Below are positions 33,601-38,237 of a DNA stretch of 64,000 nt, one piece after another. The stretch's first letter is position 1, and every line of letters begins with the position of its first letter. The position numbers and the translations under genes were made by a program. The notes beneath the pieces are model-generated. The model was not told the DNA's origin. It ran no database searches and saw nothing but the letters and a program-made list of their open reading frames with translations. Source of the stretch: Pisaster brevispinus (Eukaryota > Echinodermata > Asteroidea > Forcipulatida > Asteriidae); the NCBI GenBank assembly GCA_023634235.1, contig JAMKCF010000016.1, positions 1,784,001 through 1,848,000 of the forward strand, in the 5' to 3' direction.

Positions 33601-33796
33601 AGCCTGTGGAGTCCTCGCTGTAGCCACCGTTATGGTCGTTGCCGTCGTGCTTGTCCGTAGGAAGACAAGACGAGTACCAGTCAACCACGGATTCACCGAG
33701 ATCGACCCTAACATGACAGTCGAGCAAAGGCATATCGCCGCCATGCAAGCCAACGGTTATGAAAACCCTACGTATAAGTACTTTGAGATGCAGTAG
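9463..33796 (+). CDS. APP: Amyloid precursor protein (APP family) homologue, ten 3' exons of a split gene, 5' part missing
   Basis: Single-pass type I membrane glycoprotein of the APP/APLP/APPL family, which acts in cell adhesion, trafficking and neuronal signalling and is shed by secretases. The exons are 9463-9601, 9945-10208, 18361-18572, 25746-25841, 26648-26806, 28251-28479, 29520-29857, 31237-31396, 32044-32249 and 33545-33796. All have AG/GT borders and matching phases, and total 2055 nt: 684 residues plus TAG. Order in this part: end of the growth-factor-like domain (1-46), copper-binding-like domain (47-118), acidic/proline-rich linker, E2 helices (about 177-366), long linker, TM (about 611-638) and tail with YENPTY (673-678). 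Signal peptide and first E1 exon(s) were searched for upstream and not found, so they probably lie before the window. No Kunitz domain is seen. Identity is secure; paralogue status (APP or APLP) is not separable in an invertebrate. Confidence 0.96.
9659..9799. mobile_element. Short foldback MITE in the APP intron between the two E1 exons
   Basis: Arms ggaataaaagagtggtaact...tcttgaatgttcggttaaaacc and the complement ggttttaaacgaacgctcaaga...ttgccactctttttgtgttcc leave a ~45-bp loop. It fills about 40 percent of this 343-bp intron. The family is unidentified. Confidence 0.75.
9945..10208 (+). CDS. APP: APP exon: E1 copper-binding-like domain
   Basis: Acceptor ctttccctag, phase 1 entry, donor AAAAG|GTAAAT, phase 1 exit. 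Residues VGDFESKALMVP, DFGMLLPC and GVEFVCCP are diagnostic of the APP E1 copper-binding subdomain, and its six cysteines are present. The positions equivalent to human His147, His149 and Tyr168 read Lys, Glu and Phe; only the His151 equivalent is kept. The fold should be preserved, but the classical Cu site is mostly lost. The exon ends in a short Lys/Thr/Pro-rich linker. Confidence 0.96.
10304..10460. repeat. Dispersed repeat copy holding a single 26-bp-type unit
   Basis: Contains gccttgatgccccttacaatg, ccattagaaatgttccattt and tttgcccttttactaaggaagaactgcc. The last is one unit of the sequence amplified at 20748-21942. It shows the pre-expansion context. Confidence 0.6.
10468..10767 (+). 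mobile_element. SINE-like element with (ATGAA)n tail
   Basis: About 300 bp ending agaattaataaatgaactgaaatgaaatgaaatgaaa, a short tandem tail. The body contains a box-B-like ggtttgcatcccgcc and ggttttcctcccacat. The 3' module (gtgactaagttcgctt ... caccagaattaat) is shared with the SINE at 26829-27110. No ORF. Confidence 0.6.
10768..11256. other. Unannotated APP intron sequence
   Basis: No coding or repeat family recognised, apart from a possible second SINE body around 10780-10990. Confidence 0.3.
11257..11420 (-). mobile_element. Probable minus-strand non-LTR retroposon 3' end
   Basis: An (ATTC)n run at 11257-11279 is followed by aaaatggtttattaagatct: on the minus strand, AATAAACC then a (GAAT)n tail. 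This arrangement is typical of the 3' end of 5'-truncated retroposons. No coding was recovered. Confidence 0.45.
11690..12205. repeat. 41-bp C-rich minisatellite
   Basis: Unit agcacccaaccccacacccc + taagcacccaccttcacccca, about 10-12 units with internal deletions. The + strand has almost no G. Its open frame (11762-11971) is a repeat artefact. The minus strand is G-rich (GGGTG). Confidence 0.92.
12206..12960. other. Unannotated APP intron sequence
   Basis: Two overlapping short open frames (12445-12670) have no homology I recognise and no good splice borders; not called as exons. Confidence 0.3.
12990..13240. repeat. Copy of the 'ggtttttgtcaacgt' foldback family (other arm)
   Basis: Contains gcggttggtacccgctgtca, tttgctgttttctcagcaag and gctgaaactttcacatgtga, the complement of 3630-3900 and a match to 49330-49520. 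Confidence 0.65.
13241..14261. other. Unannotated APP intron sequence
   Basis: AT-rich, with an (AATAA)n stretch at 13605-13635 and T runs. No gene. Confidence 0.3.
14262..14862. mobile_element. ~600-bp TIR element
   Basis: Left end gctgttgcaaactgcttacc...agggcctattgcat and right end gcatttataccataggtcct...ggtaagcagtttgcaacagc are inverted repeats of about 45 bp with gaps. The interior has no useful ORF. It is non-autonomous; family not identified. Confidence 0.65.
15077..15404 (-). mobile_element. MITE, CAGGGCTCGAA family, TSD ACCAC
   Basis: 328 bp, CAGGGCTCGAAATTAAC ... AAATTCGAGCCCTG, flanked by ACCAC at 15072-15076 and 15405-15409. It is inverted relative to the copies at 27371, 43429, 46038 and 48818. 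The interior has no ORF. Confidence 0.93.
15470..15557. mobile_element. Fragment of the CAGGGCTCGAA MITE family
   Basis: Matches the 3' portion: gaccaccggactgaagttta, ctggcccgattgaagtcact, ending actcaagcccta. Truncated, about 65 bp from the full copy and in opposite orientation. Confidence 0.75.
15598..15790. mobile_element. MITE with GGGCCCAATTTCAT ends
   Basis: Left gggcccaatttcatcaaacc and right ttatgaaattgggca are inverted, with internal taagcac/gctaagca motifs. A second copy lies at 58368-58530. Confidence 0.65.
16268..16420 (+). repeat. Dispersed 'gcaaagggca' repeat copy ending in a perfect hairpin
   Basis: Reads caggcctggagaggacaagg, ttacaaagggcactccc, tctatggcaaactttttaag. It ends in a perfect 24-bp inverted repeat (16360-16383 and 16392-16415) around an 8-nt loop. 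Confidence 0.75.
16421..17100. other. Unannotated APP intron sequence
   Basis: No coding. At 17020-17075 the complement of the 'catgaacaccgtctgcgact' segment (31138 and 61968 copies) marks part of an interspersed repeat. Confidence 0.35.
17925..18175 (-). mobile_element. tRNA-like TIR element, one arm
   Basis: Contains ttggggttgaaaaattgact, the tRNA-like complement (gatttgaaccaataacctcc ... gctctaccaactgatctatc), then ccctattttgtcaatatctt and gccagtcagaagccatacaa. It matches 26195-26420 closely. It lies ~190 bp before an APP exon. Confidence 0.75.
18361..18572 (+). CDS. APP: APP exon: acidic/proline-rich linker and start of E2
   Basis: Enters in phase 1 after gtcttgacag and ends CAG|GTTTGT in phase 0. 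The first ~40 residues are a Glu/Pro/Val-rich spacer corresponding to the acidic region of APP. The last ~29 residues (ESFEADEEHDAFVMAKERL and on) match the first E2 helix, where vertebrate APP has HxxFxxAKERLE. A near copy of the acceptor region lies 90 bp upstream (see findings). Confidence 0.94.
18611..18825. mobile_element. Near-perfect foldback element next to an APP exon
   Basis: Left arm ctaagtgaggtttgcggtaa...ggttctgaaaagaacc..gttaac and its complement ending gttaccgcaaacctcacttag give ~85-bp arms around an inner palindrome (ctctgatcgtct / agacgatcagag). It starts 38 bp after the donor of the acidic/E2 exon. Confidence 0.9.
18764..18938. repeat. Tandem segmental duplication, copy 1
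   Basis: From ttttcagaacctatactact through tctcaagatcttgatttgaa and ggtcatagattggtacctac to agcactgcagctgtc. It is repeated at 18953-19125. It includes the right arm of the foldback and part of a neighbouring repeat. Confidence 0.88.
18953..19125. repeat. Tandem segmental duplication, copy 2
   Basis: Near-identical to copy 1 except for an 8-bp deletion (gactcagc) after cacttag. The duplication postdates the foldback insertion because it carries only its right arm. Confidence 0.88.
19205..19460. repeat. Copy of the 'ggtttttgtcaacgt' foldback family
   Basis: Reads cagatttctgagggttggtt, gcggttggtacccgctgtca, gttttctcagcaagtagaca and ccctacctttaaaac, matching 49265-49525. A short duplication of aaccctacctttaaaac ends it. 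Confidence 0.65.
19461..20469. other. Unannotated APP intron sequence
   Basis: No repeat family or supported exon seen. Open frames at 19490-19747 and 20112-20421 show no homology. Confidence 0.3.
20470..20612. mobile_element. MITE with aagtctgctgccacc ends, copy 1
   Basis: Left ggtggcagcagaattacttggtaaatt and right gtttacctggtaagtctgctgccacc are inverted; flanks ggacttt / gagtctcc extend the symmetry. A sister copy is at 24447-24590. Confidence 0.8.
20748..21942. repeat. 26-bp minisatellite, ~46 units
   Basis: Unit aaggaagaactgccttgccc + attacc (variants attaca, tttaca, atagcc, agtacc; some units 25 bp). Because 26 is not a multiple of three and no frame holds a stop, all three + frames are open (frames up to 420 codons with Lys-Glu-Glu-Leu-Pro/Arg-Lys-Asn-Cys-Leu repeats). 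Variant units recur in higher-order blocks. Not a gene on present evidence. Confidence 0.95.
21943..22351 (+). mobile_element. 5'-truncated non-LTR retrotransposon (LINE) 3' end inserted in the minisatellite
   Basis: The first codons read SFKFDIKTHLFKAAF then TAG, the typical end of a LINE reverse-transcriptase ORF (L2/CR1/Jockey-like). A ~350-bp 3' UTR follows, ending gtaaggggcgcaatataaat and an (ATT)n tail. Minisatellite sequence resumes at 22352 (actgccttgccctttacaaa), so the LINE lies inside the array. A minus-strand copy of the same UTR is at 56390-56640. Confidence 0.85.
22352..22415. repeat. Right remnant of the 26-bp minisatellite
   Basis: About two units (actgccttgccctttacaaa, ggaagaactgctttaccc, atagccttgccctt) continue the array beyond the LINE insertion. 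Confidence 0.85.
22416..22904. other. Unannotated APP intron sequence
   Basis: Nothing recognised. Confidence 0.3.
22905..23280. mobile_element. Full inverted-repeat element with a tRNA-like sequence in each arm
   Basis: Left arm: minus-strand tRNA-like (cttgaacctacaacccccgg ... ccactgagctatctagccct) then ctccctattttgtcaatatc. Right arm: gggctagattagctttgttg, gtagagcaccgg, box B gcaggttcgagtcctgc, then tctttgttcaacccaaaatc and the terminus agtttcctttgtggtttatta. The termini match 1907 and 26440 (taataaaccacaagggaaac). About 375 bp, no ORF. Confidence 0.82.
23398..23575. mobile_element. MITE with GGCCGGTTTCACAAAG ends
   Basis: Left ggggccggtttcacaaagag and right gctttgtgaaatcgacccc are inverted. 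Internal gttaagattgatcttaac and ctcatcttatgatgaatctt are further palindromes. Related copies are at 32590-32742 and, partly, 32370-32440. Confidence 0.75.
24066..24640. mobile_element. GACTAGT-rich TIR element with the second aagtctgctgccacc MITE inside
   Basis: Ends read aggccttggtgactagtg at the left and cactagtggcccaggcctaa at the right (24620-24640), with an internal end at 24250-24272. The MITE copy at 24447-24590 (gccgcagcagacttaccagg ... ggtaagtctgctgccacc) sits between the two right ends. Nested insertion is the simplest reading. Confidence 0.6.
25252..25395 (+). mobile_element. tRNA-derived SINE, 5' part
   Basis: tRNA-like head with box A tggccaagtgg and box B gggttcgagtccc, then gtcgtgacacttgtatcctt and aagcaagacacttaaccatt. 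The 3' part is missing. Same family as 26829, 28578, 30272, 33160 and 42645. Confidence 0.8.
25444..25621. mobile_element. MITE with TAGACCTTTATC ends
   Basis: Left tagacctttatcttgctgcc and right ggccacaccatgataaaggtcta are inverted repeats. 178 bp, no ORF, ending 125 bp before an APP exon. Confidence 0.75.
25746..25841 (+). CDS. APP: APP exon: E2 helix segment
   Basis: 32 codons, phase 0 at both ends, acceptor ttgcttaacag and donor GAG|GTAAGA. The start VMQQWEEAQAQ aligns with VMREWEEAERQ of vertebrate E2. Together with the previous exon it builds the first coiled-coil hairpin of E2. Its 96-nt symmetric phase means that skipping it would keep the frame. Confidence 0.95.
26195..26525 (-). 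mobile_element. tRNA-like TIR element with a second terminal fragment
   Basis: tRNA-like complement (gggacttgaactaacaacct ... ctaccaactgagctatccag), tggcggtctccctattagtc, gccagtcagaagccatataa, then at 26440 the family terminus taataaaccacaagggaaac followed by ggtttgaacaaagaaaaatt and gactggagcgggactt. It is 120 bp from an APP exon. Confidence 0.78.
26648..26806 (+). CDS. APP: APP exon: E2 helix segment
   Basis: 53 codons, phase 0 at both ends, acceptor tttttcttcag, donor AGG|GTACTG. It encodes the helix with RFDNTMADLE, EHEQLRNVHQQRV and the EALREEPPR end, matching the vertebrate ...ERQQLVETHMARVEA...ALQAVPPR stretch. A tRNA-derived SINE begins just past the donor. Confidence 0.95.
26829..27112 (+). 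mobile_element. SINE copy sharing its 3' module with the element at 10468
   Basis: Starts at gtttctgatcagcttagtgtgggttcg inside the tRNA-like head (box B side), includes cacataaaataacaccattg, and ends gcatccttggtttcattacc + agaattaatataataa. The 3' module matches the end of 10468-10767, so two heads share one tail type. Confidence 0.65.
27371..27714 (+). mobile_element. MITE, CAGGGCTCGAA family, TSD GCGCT/GCACT
   Basis: 344 bp from ctgggttcgagtttggggga (first bases diverged) to aattcttagccctg, flanked by GCGCT and GCACT (four of five bases agree). Includes caagactgcagggcttgtag, ttttactggaccagaattta and actggccttgggcctgtggt. The most diverged of the five full copies. Confidence 0.85.
27823..27965. 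mobile_element. Foldback MITE, TTA target duplication (PIF/Harbinger-type)
   Basis: Arms tagactgtgcaagtctcgcg + cgtattcgaacatt and aatgttcgaatacgcgcgag + acttgcatggtcta, 143 bp in all, flanked on both sides by TTA. The CpG-rich arms are unusual in this AT-rich intron and suggest relative youth. Confidence 0.82.
28251..28479 (+). CDS. APP: APP exon: E2 core, heparin/collagen-binding helices
   Basis: Acceptor follows a T12 tract and acacag; donor G|GTAAGG leaves phase 1. It encodes QRDRQHHINIYKHLLTTDPA, matching the vertebrate [20 protein letters not shown] helix, then QKQRHETVQHLHDMD and the last E2 helix. Several His residues of the vertebrate E2 metal/heparin surface have counterparts here. 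Confidence 0.95.
28578..28955 (+). mobile_element. tRNA-derived SINE, near full length
   Basis: Head cgtgccgatcggtctaattcaccgg, box B gtgggttcgaatcctg, then gtcatgacacttgtgccctt and aagcaaggcacttgaccaaa; body tagtggatgatacccatgcc; tail taaattattattgtta. Within the APP intron after the E2 core exon. Confidence 0.8.
29000..29427. mobile_element. 428-bp foldback element with ~95-bp arms
   Basis: Left arm ctcaagccgcttgccattat...acaggtttctgaaaaacatt...aatggtgtaaaatgcca; the right arm is its complement ending caagcggcttgag. The middle (29110-29330) is not inverted and has an open minus-strand frame with no homology. It ends 92 bp before an APP exon, with SINE-like tail sequence on its right. Confidence 0.88.
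29520..29857 (+). CDS. APP: APP exon: end of E2 and proline/lysine/glutamate-rich linker
   Basis: Acceptor ccattccgttctag in phase 1, donor AAG|GTGAGC in phase 0. The first residues, DTLLNSSQSPEDIAFLKSM, finish E2. The rest is a low-complexity Glu/Asp run followed by a Pro/Lys-rich run, unlike the vertebrate linker in sequence but in the same position. The reverse strand is also open over most of this exon, an effect of its biased codons. Confidence 0.92.
29858..30271. other. Short unannotated APP intron sequence
   Basis: Two near copies of aatgtgaggac... (29980-30030) but no larger repeat. No exon. Confidence 0.3.
30272..30690 (+). mobile_element. tRNA-derived SINE, longest copy
   Basis: Head gtggccgagcgaataagagc with box A and gggttcgagtcccggtcgtg with box B, then ttgtgtccttaagcaagaca, gtaacgcacataaaagaacc, and a 3' end tggtaaagcactttatgagaa. 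No ORF is expected; the open frames are incidental. Confidence 0.82.
30708..31190. repeat. Interspersed repeat interrupted by a palindromic MITE
   Basis: Flanks gtgtgaaatatttccctctg...ctcacacaatgga and aagcccaaattttgacaggt...atcctgtataacacc form one repeat unit. It is seen uninterrupted at 61745-62017 (ctcgcacaacgatttaagcccaaattttc). The interruption is 30904-31084. Confidence 0.8.
30904..31084. mobile_element. Palindromic ~180-bp MITE at a TTAA-like site
   Basis: Arms aaggccgagtcacactgcag + cgataacgaaaacgataacg...gagaacgcattctattggttgaat, and the complement ending cgctgcagtgggaccgggcctt. The arms are ~75 bp and ~90 percent identical. The empty site in the sister repeat reads gatTTAAgccc; here it is ggaTAAA on the left and TTAAgccc on the right. 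Confidence 0.88.
31237..31396 (+). CDS. APP: APP exon: extracellular juxtamembrane linker
   Basis: Acceptor ttgactttctcag, phase 0 entry; donor G|GTGAGC, phase 1 exit. It encodes 53 acidic, low-complexity residues (LTPEEPEVAVKGEALPMVKI and on). There is no domain homology of its own; it is assigned to the gene by exact phase fit, splice sites and reading frame. Confidence 0.85.
31397..32043. other. Unannotated APP intron sequence
   Basis: A palindromic GGTCTCCATA-type motif near 31660-31705 (ttatggagacc / ggtctccatag) and a (GT)n run. No coding exon found. Confidence 0.35.
32044..32249 (+). CDS. APP: APP exon: extracellular juxtamembrane linker
   Basis: Acceptor cattcacag in phase 1; donor AAC|GTAAGC in phase 0. 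It encodes VQPLDHYLDNENEDDVSVSE, then a Lys/Ala/Ser-rich stretch ending ASSRIDN. This is where secretase cleavage would occur in the family. No sequence resembling vertebrate amyloid-beta is visible, as is usual for invertebrate homologues. Confidence 0.87.
32365..32742. mobile_element. Two copies of the 'ttcacaaag' MITE family
   Basis: 32590-32742 is nearly complete: gagttcacaaagagttaaga ... tagggctttgtgaaatctaac. 32365-32440 holds only the left half (gggcttgatcttaagtgcaa, aattgctaagcaaagtgt). A duplicated exon-end fragment (agcggcagaattgatattgt and aagctagcc) at 32430-32462 copies the preceding APP exon end and donor. Confidence 0.65.
33160..33500 (+). mobile_element. tRNA-derived SINE just before the APP terminal exon
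   Basis: Head gccaagtggtcaactgcacc, box B tatgggttcaagtcctg, then catgacacttgtgtccttga, gggtaccttag-type body, ccctgggctgtatactcccc and a (TTATTA) tail. It ends 45 bp before the last coding exon, close to where the branch point should be. Confidence 0.78.
33545..33796 (+). CDS. APP: APP terminal coding exon: transmembrane segment and YENPTY tail
   Basis: Acceptor gtcttttatctttag, phase 0; 83 codons and TAG at 33794-33796. A short luminal stub precedes a 28-residue hydrophobic segment with a GLACG (GxxxG) motif, a basic stop-transfer RRKTRR and a 46-residue cytoplasmic tail. The tail ends GYENPTYKYFEMQ, the family's endocytosis and PTB-binding (Fe65, X11/Mint, Dab) signal. The position of human Thr668-Pro669 is Thr-Val here, so the proline-directed phosphosite is absent. 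Confidence 0.97.
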   Translation, partial: SVTQKSIKYGATPALAFGLACGVLAVATVMVVAVVLVRRKTRRVPVNHGFTEIDPNMTVEQRHIAAMQANGYENPTYKYFEMQ

Positions 33797-34541
33797 GAAC
33801 TCCGTCGGAGACCAGGGGGGGCGAAAAATCAGCTTTTTAATTGTAAAATCATTTTTTTATATTCTTATGTTGGACAGGTAAAGTTTATTTGGTAACTAAT
33901 TTTTTTTTTTAGATGACTCAATTGACTCAACGAAAAACGTTTAGCAGTTTAAACATACAGCTCATGCATAACTCATATAGAATGCTATTTGTGACTCCTT
34001 TATTTTATTGGCACCGATTTAATCGAGCACATTTGGAGAACGACGTCATAACATTGGTAGTCGCTACAAAGAATAGTGAACAAGCTAAGTTTGAAGCGCA
34101 GTACATGTTTTCTCAAATTATTCAACCAAATCAAGTAATTTATCGCTTTGTACATTGAAGCACCGCTTCTGATATTTCCGTTTTTGAAAAAGAAAAAAAG
34201 AAAATCCACTAAAAAAAAAAAAAGTTTGAGACGTAGTGAAAAAAATAAAATAAAATTGTGCGGTACTTTTTGTAAATCATTCTTTAATATGAAACATATC
34301 AGTATTGTTATCGTGTGTATTTGTGTGTGTGTGCACCACCGTATTCGACTCTCCATATCAATCAATAGTAAACAAAAGCATCGATAATTGTGTAAGTGAC
34401 ATGAATTATGCATGCAATTAGGTCAAACTTTTCAGCCTATAAATAAGTTCCTGCTAGTACTTTTTTTGTATTGACCGTCCTCTTTGTACAAAATGTGGAA
34501 ACAAATGAAGTTCAGCTGAATCAAGTAAAGTATATAGAAAT

Positions 34542-34556
34542 AATAAAAAAAATAAA
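34542..34556 (+). promoter_or_regulatory. Candidate proximal poly(A) signals of APP
   Basis: Two overlapping AATAAA hexamers lie ~750 bp after the APP stop codon, followed within 30 bp by a T/G-rich stretch. This is the first clear polyadenylation context downstream of the gene. Use of the site is inferred. Confidence 0.4.
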
Positions 34557-37388
34557 GTTGCTCCTCTTGGCTCGATTGGACTGAAGTAAATCTCGTACAT
34601 TTAGGTAAAAGGGAGGTGTGTGGTATGAGTTCGGATTGGGACCTGTTCGGTAACTGACAGCTCGTTTCGTTTGGGAGAATTCCACCTTAGGATGGGATGG
34701 GGGAGACTAATTCTGTGTGATTGAGACACGTTGGATTCTATATAAGCTGGTAATCGTAGCGTAGGTGTTGTTACATTATACAGGGTAGCGTTTGTTTGTT
34801 GTTATTTATACAAAAGGGCGTCTGCTAGCCACTCACAGTGTTTGTATTTTTTTTGTATATGCCATGTGGACTTTATGGACTCCTTTGATTTAGGAGGGTG
34901 ACGATGAAAGATCGAGAAGTGAACACACCCCTTTTTTTTCTTGTTACACTGTGAATGGCAGGATCTTGCCTTGTTTTTATCAGGTACCGGCAAAGCATGC
35001 ATCATGATCAGCGCATTGTTAATCCATTGCAGATTAGGATAATCCCAGGCCGCTGTAGTTAATCCATAGTATATCTGTGTAGCGTAATGTGAAGTTCCGA
35101 GCTGTGTGCGCCGTGATTATAAATAATATAGAAACTCCAATAATTCCCTTGACTTCATGAGGACCATAGTGTTAATAATAATTAATAAAAAATACTAAAA
35201 TAGCTTCGTTGTTTAAAGCTCAGCAGTAACGTGATACTTCTCAATGTAATTTTGAAATATTTATTCAAATGTTTTCTTAATATGATATCGTATTCGTGTA
35301 CTTAAATTAACAGGACTTCGACTATCGGATTGACCACTCACCATGCTCACATGTTTTTGATCGCAGTCCGGACTGATGCGGATGAACGAAAAAATTTCTT
35401 TCTCCAAGTTTGGAAAGATTTATTTTTTTTCCTTGTAAATTAAAAACACACTTAAAATTTCTTCAGAGTTAGCCAAACTAAATTTTTGCTTATTGGCCAT
35501 CAATTAAAGAATTTTCGATCTTGGTTTTGCAGCGATTTTTGTCAGTGAGTGGTCAGTTTGAAGGCTTTACCTGGCATCGATTATTGCACTCACCGCAAAC
35601 CGCAATATACTTGCAGTTTGTCCTATCCACTTTCAGTTTCGTGTAAGATGTAGATGATTATGAGTAAAAATGTTTACAATATGTTTTTCTGGCTCTTAGC
35701 TTTTCAGACAGCACGATAATTAATTTTTAAGAAAGTAACACAAATTGTCATTTTAAGTAATATTTTAGCACTTGATCATGTAAATTTTAAAACTTAATTG
35801 AAAAATATGGCAATATTTAAAAGAACCAGAAGCTAGCATCTCCACCCAGATGAGAAACTGATTTTGGTAAAAATGTTTTACGTCAATCTTTTTTGTCAAA
35901 TTTATTCCACCTTCACCATAACTATTTACTTTTTAACCACCTGTAGTTAAAATGTCCACCTCTTTTTACCTCGATAACATTTATAGTTCCCTTGTATTTC
36001 TGTATTATTTTGACTTTCATGTTTTTAAAACTCTGTCCAAGATAAGACCACGAACTTAAAAACACTTTAAAAAATCCCAAAAGAGTCCTCTCCCCCTTAG
36101 TTTTAACAATTAGTTTGATAAAGATGAGGGATTTATTTTCTTTTTTTGATGACTGCAAGGCACTTTGAACTTTAGGTGATAAAAGTTGTCGGCAGTTACC
36201 AAGAAAATAATTGTTGAGTTAATGGTGTGAGGGTGGGGGACAGAAGATGTGGTTTTCTAGAAGTTAACCGAAAGGGATTCAAATATTTCAGAAAGCAAAC
36301 GCTGCTTTTTAATTTTGGTTTTACCCTTACACCCTGACAAGATTTGAACTAGCCTTGTCACCGTGCAAGCTCTAAAACTTAAGAAATCTGCTCCAGAATG
36401 TGGGATGGTTTTGAACCCCACCTGGGTTGCCTAAAAAGTAACGGAACAAAAAAATGATATTGACTGGATATGATATTTTGACTGGAATGCGGTTGAGACA
36501 ACTGTAGTGATGAGTGCATCTGCACTAGAATTGCATGGTTGTGGGTTCAAATCCCACCTGATTTGTCAAAAAGAAACAGTCAGAAGTTACATGTCATAAT
36601 ATTTTGAGTTCGAATCTCACCGGGGAAGCCTGTCAATATATTTACCCCCACCAAGACTCGAGAAAAGCATGAAGTATACCAAACTTAAACACACATCGGT
36701 GTATAGAGGGTAAAATCAAAATCAAAACACAATGCTTGATTTCTTGAGAACGGTTTATTTTGTTGATGTCGACACTCTGCAGGGATGTTACAAAACAAAG
36801 GAATCATTTGGAAACCAAACAAGGATTGTCAGTTGTTTAAGTTTTATGATTTCCAAGTTTGGAAAATTCTGAGAACAGGACAGCAGTTTTTTTTTTAGTT
36901 TTTTTTTTATTTAAAATGTACAATGTTATTATTGTTATTGTTTTGTTTATTATTAATTAATATGTAAATTCCCCTTGGATTCGCTGCTATGGCTGTTTGT
37001 AGATTGATTGTTTTTCCATCCCAATGTGGGCTTATCTATAGATGTTTTAATCAATTCGTTTTTATTGTACAGATTTTCATATTTGTATCGCGTTAGGATT
37101 ACTGCTTCGGTTCAAGTACACGACTTAATTTGTATGTGTTGAATGTTCCGCATATCTGTAATCCGTGTGATTTTTCCGTTATACCGTGTAATACCAAAGT
37201 AGCAGTGATATTATTTTCAATTAACTATCAATATCACCAAATGTGGTCTGTTTTAGGTTTTCGGTATAGACCAATTCAGGATGCTTACTCACATGCTGAG
37301 GTCAAAGTTCACATGTTGAGGCTAAAGTTTACAACTCGCCAAATACAGTGTTTTGTGAATACATTTGTATTGCTTTTGTTCATGTGGC

Positions 37389-37394
37389 AAATAA
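37389..37394 (+). promoter_or_regulatory. Candidate distal poly(A) signal of APP
   Basis: AATAAA followed by a GTCGGTGAC-type GU-containing stretch. It lies at the boundary where unique AT-rich sequence gives way to different sequence, a reasonable distal end for the APP transcript. Confidence 0.35.
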
Positions 37395-37420
37395 ACAGCG
37401 TCGGTGACAAAGAAAAAATG

Positions 37421-38018
37421 ATATAATTTAGGGATGATGCAAGGCACTGAAAATCCTCTCTTTTACTCACAAGACGATAAATATAAATATTGTGAAAGAA
37501 ATAAAAAGCAGCCAGCAAGCGCCCTCTATTGTTCATCAGGTTGAAAGGTGTTTAGGCAGAGAACACAATAATTGGGCTTCTTCCAAACCTTGGCTTAGGT
37601 TTCAGCTCCGGCTCTGGGCTTCGTTTGATGTTGGAAACACCGTACAAAATGCACACTGCTCCGTAATAAATGATGGAGCCCAAGCCGGACCTAGAGCCCA
37701 AGTCAAGATCTGGGAAAGACCCTTCTGTGGTATTTGGAGTAGTCTGACTTCAAATTTCTGGCTGACAAAAAAACTGTCAAGAAAGTTTGATAAAGTGGAA
37801 GGGATCTGGCCACATTTCACTCGGTGGTTTGCTGTATTACCCATTTTAAAGTCGCTTCACTCTGTTAACATTTAGACCCTCTAATGCTGTGTTTAAGGAC
37901 TGGCCAAACAAATCATTGCACTGTACTATTTACAAAGCACTCCAGATGTTTGACTATGTGCACTTTCATTGAATGGTTTTGACTGATAGATGCACTTTGT
38001 CAGCCAACAATAACATTA
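37421..38018. other. Unannotated intergenic sequence
   Basis: Open frames on both strands (37492-37875 and 37602-37844) show no homology. No gene called. Confidence 0.35.
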
Positions 38019-38237
38019 TAAAGGCCATACAAGGTCACACAAGGCAATTTAAGGCACAAGGCAATTTCCAGGCAGTCTCCATAAAGAAAATTAAATCACT
38101 TTTCTGTTGATTTTCTTGAGGGTAGTAAGTAACAGCTAGAAGAATGTATCTTGTGCTGCTGAAGTGTTCCTTGTGCATGCATTGCAGTTGGTTGCCTCCA
38201 AGTTGCCTGAAAATAATTGCCCTGCGTGACAAGGCCT
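38019..38237. mobile_element. MITE of the AGGCC...GTCACAC family
   Basis: Left aaggccatacaaggtcacac and right ccctgcgtgacaaggcct are inverted; the interior contains gcagttggttgcctccaagt, shared (inverted) with 63185-63397. Confidence 0.7.

Larger units (their letters stand above)
33797..37420 (+). other. Probable APP 3' UTR and downstream flank, AT-rich, poor in recognisable repeats
   Basis: After the TAG the sequence is AT-rich and almost free of the repeat families seen elsewhere. Poly(A)-signal hexamers AATAAA occur at 34542 and 34551, near 35180, and at 37389-37394. The last is followed by GT-containing sequence and is a possible distal end. If used, the UTR would be ~3.6 kb. Three T-arm-like segments (36400-36440, 36530-36575, 36595-36635) suggest decayed tRNA-derived SINEs near the end. 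Transcript ends are inferred, not seen. Confidence 0.5.
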
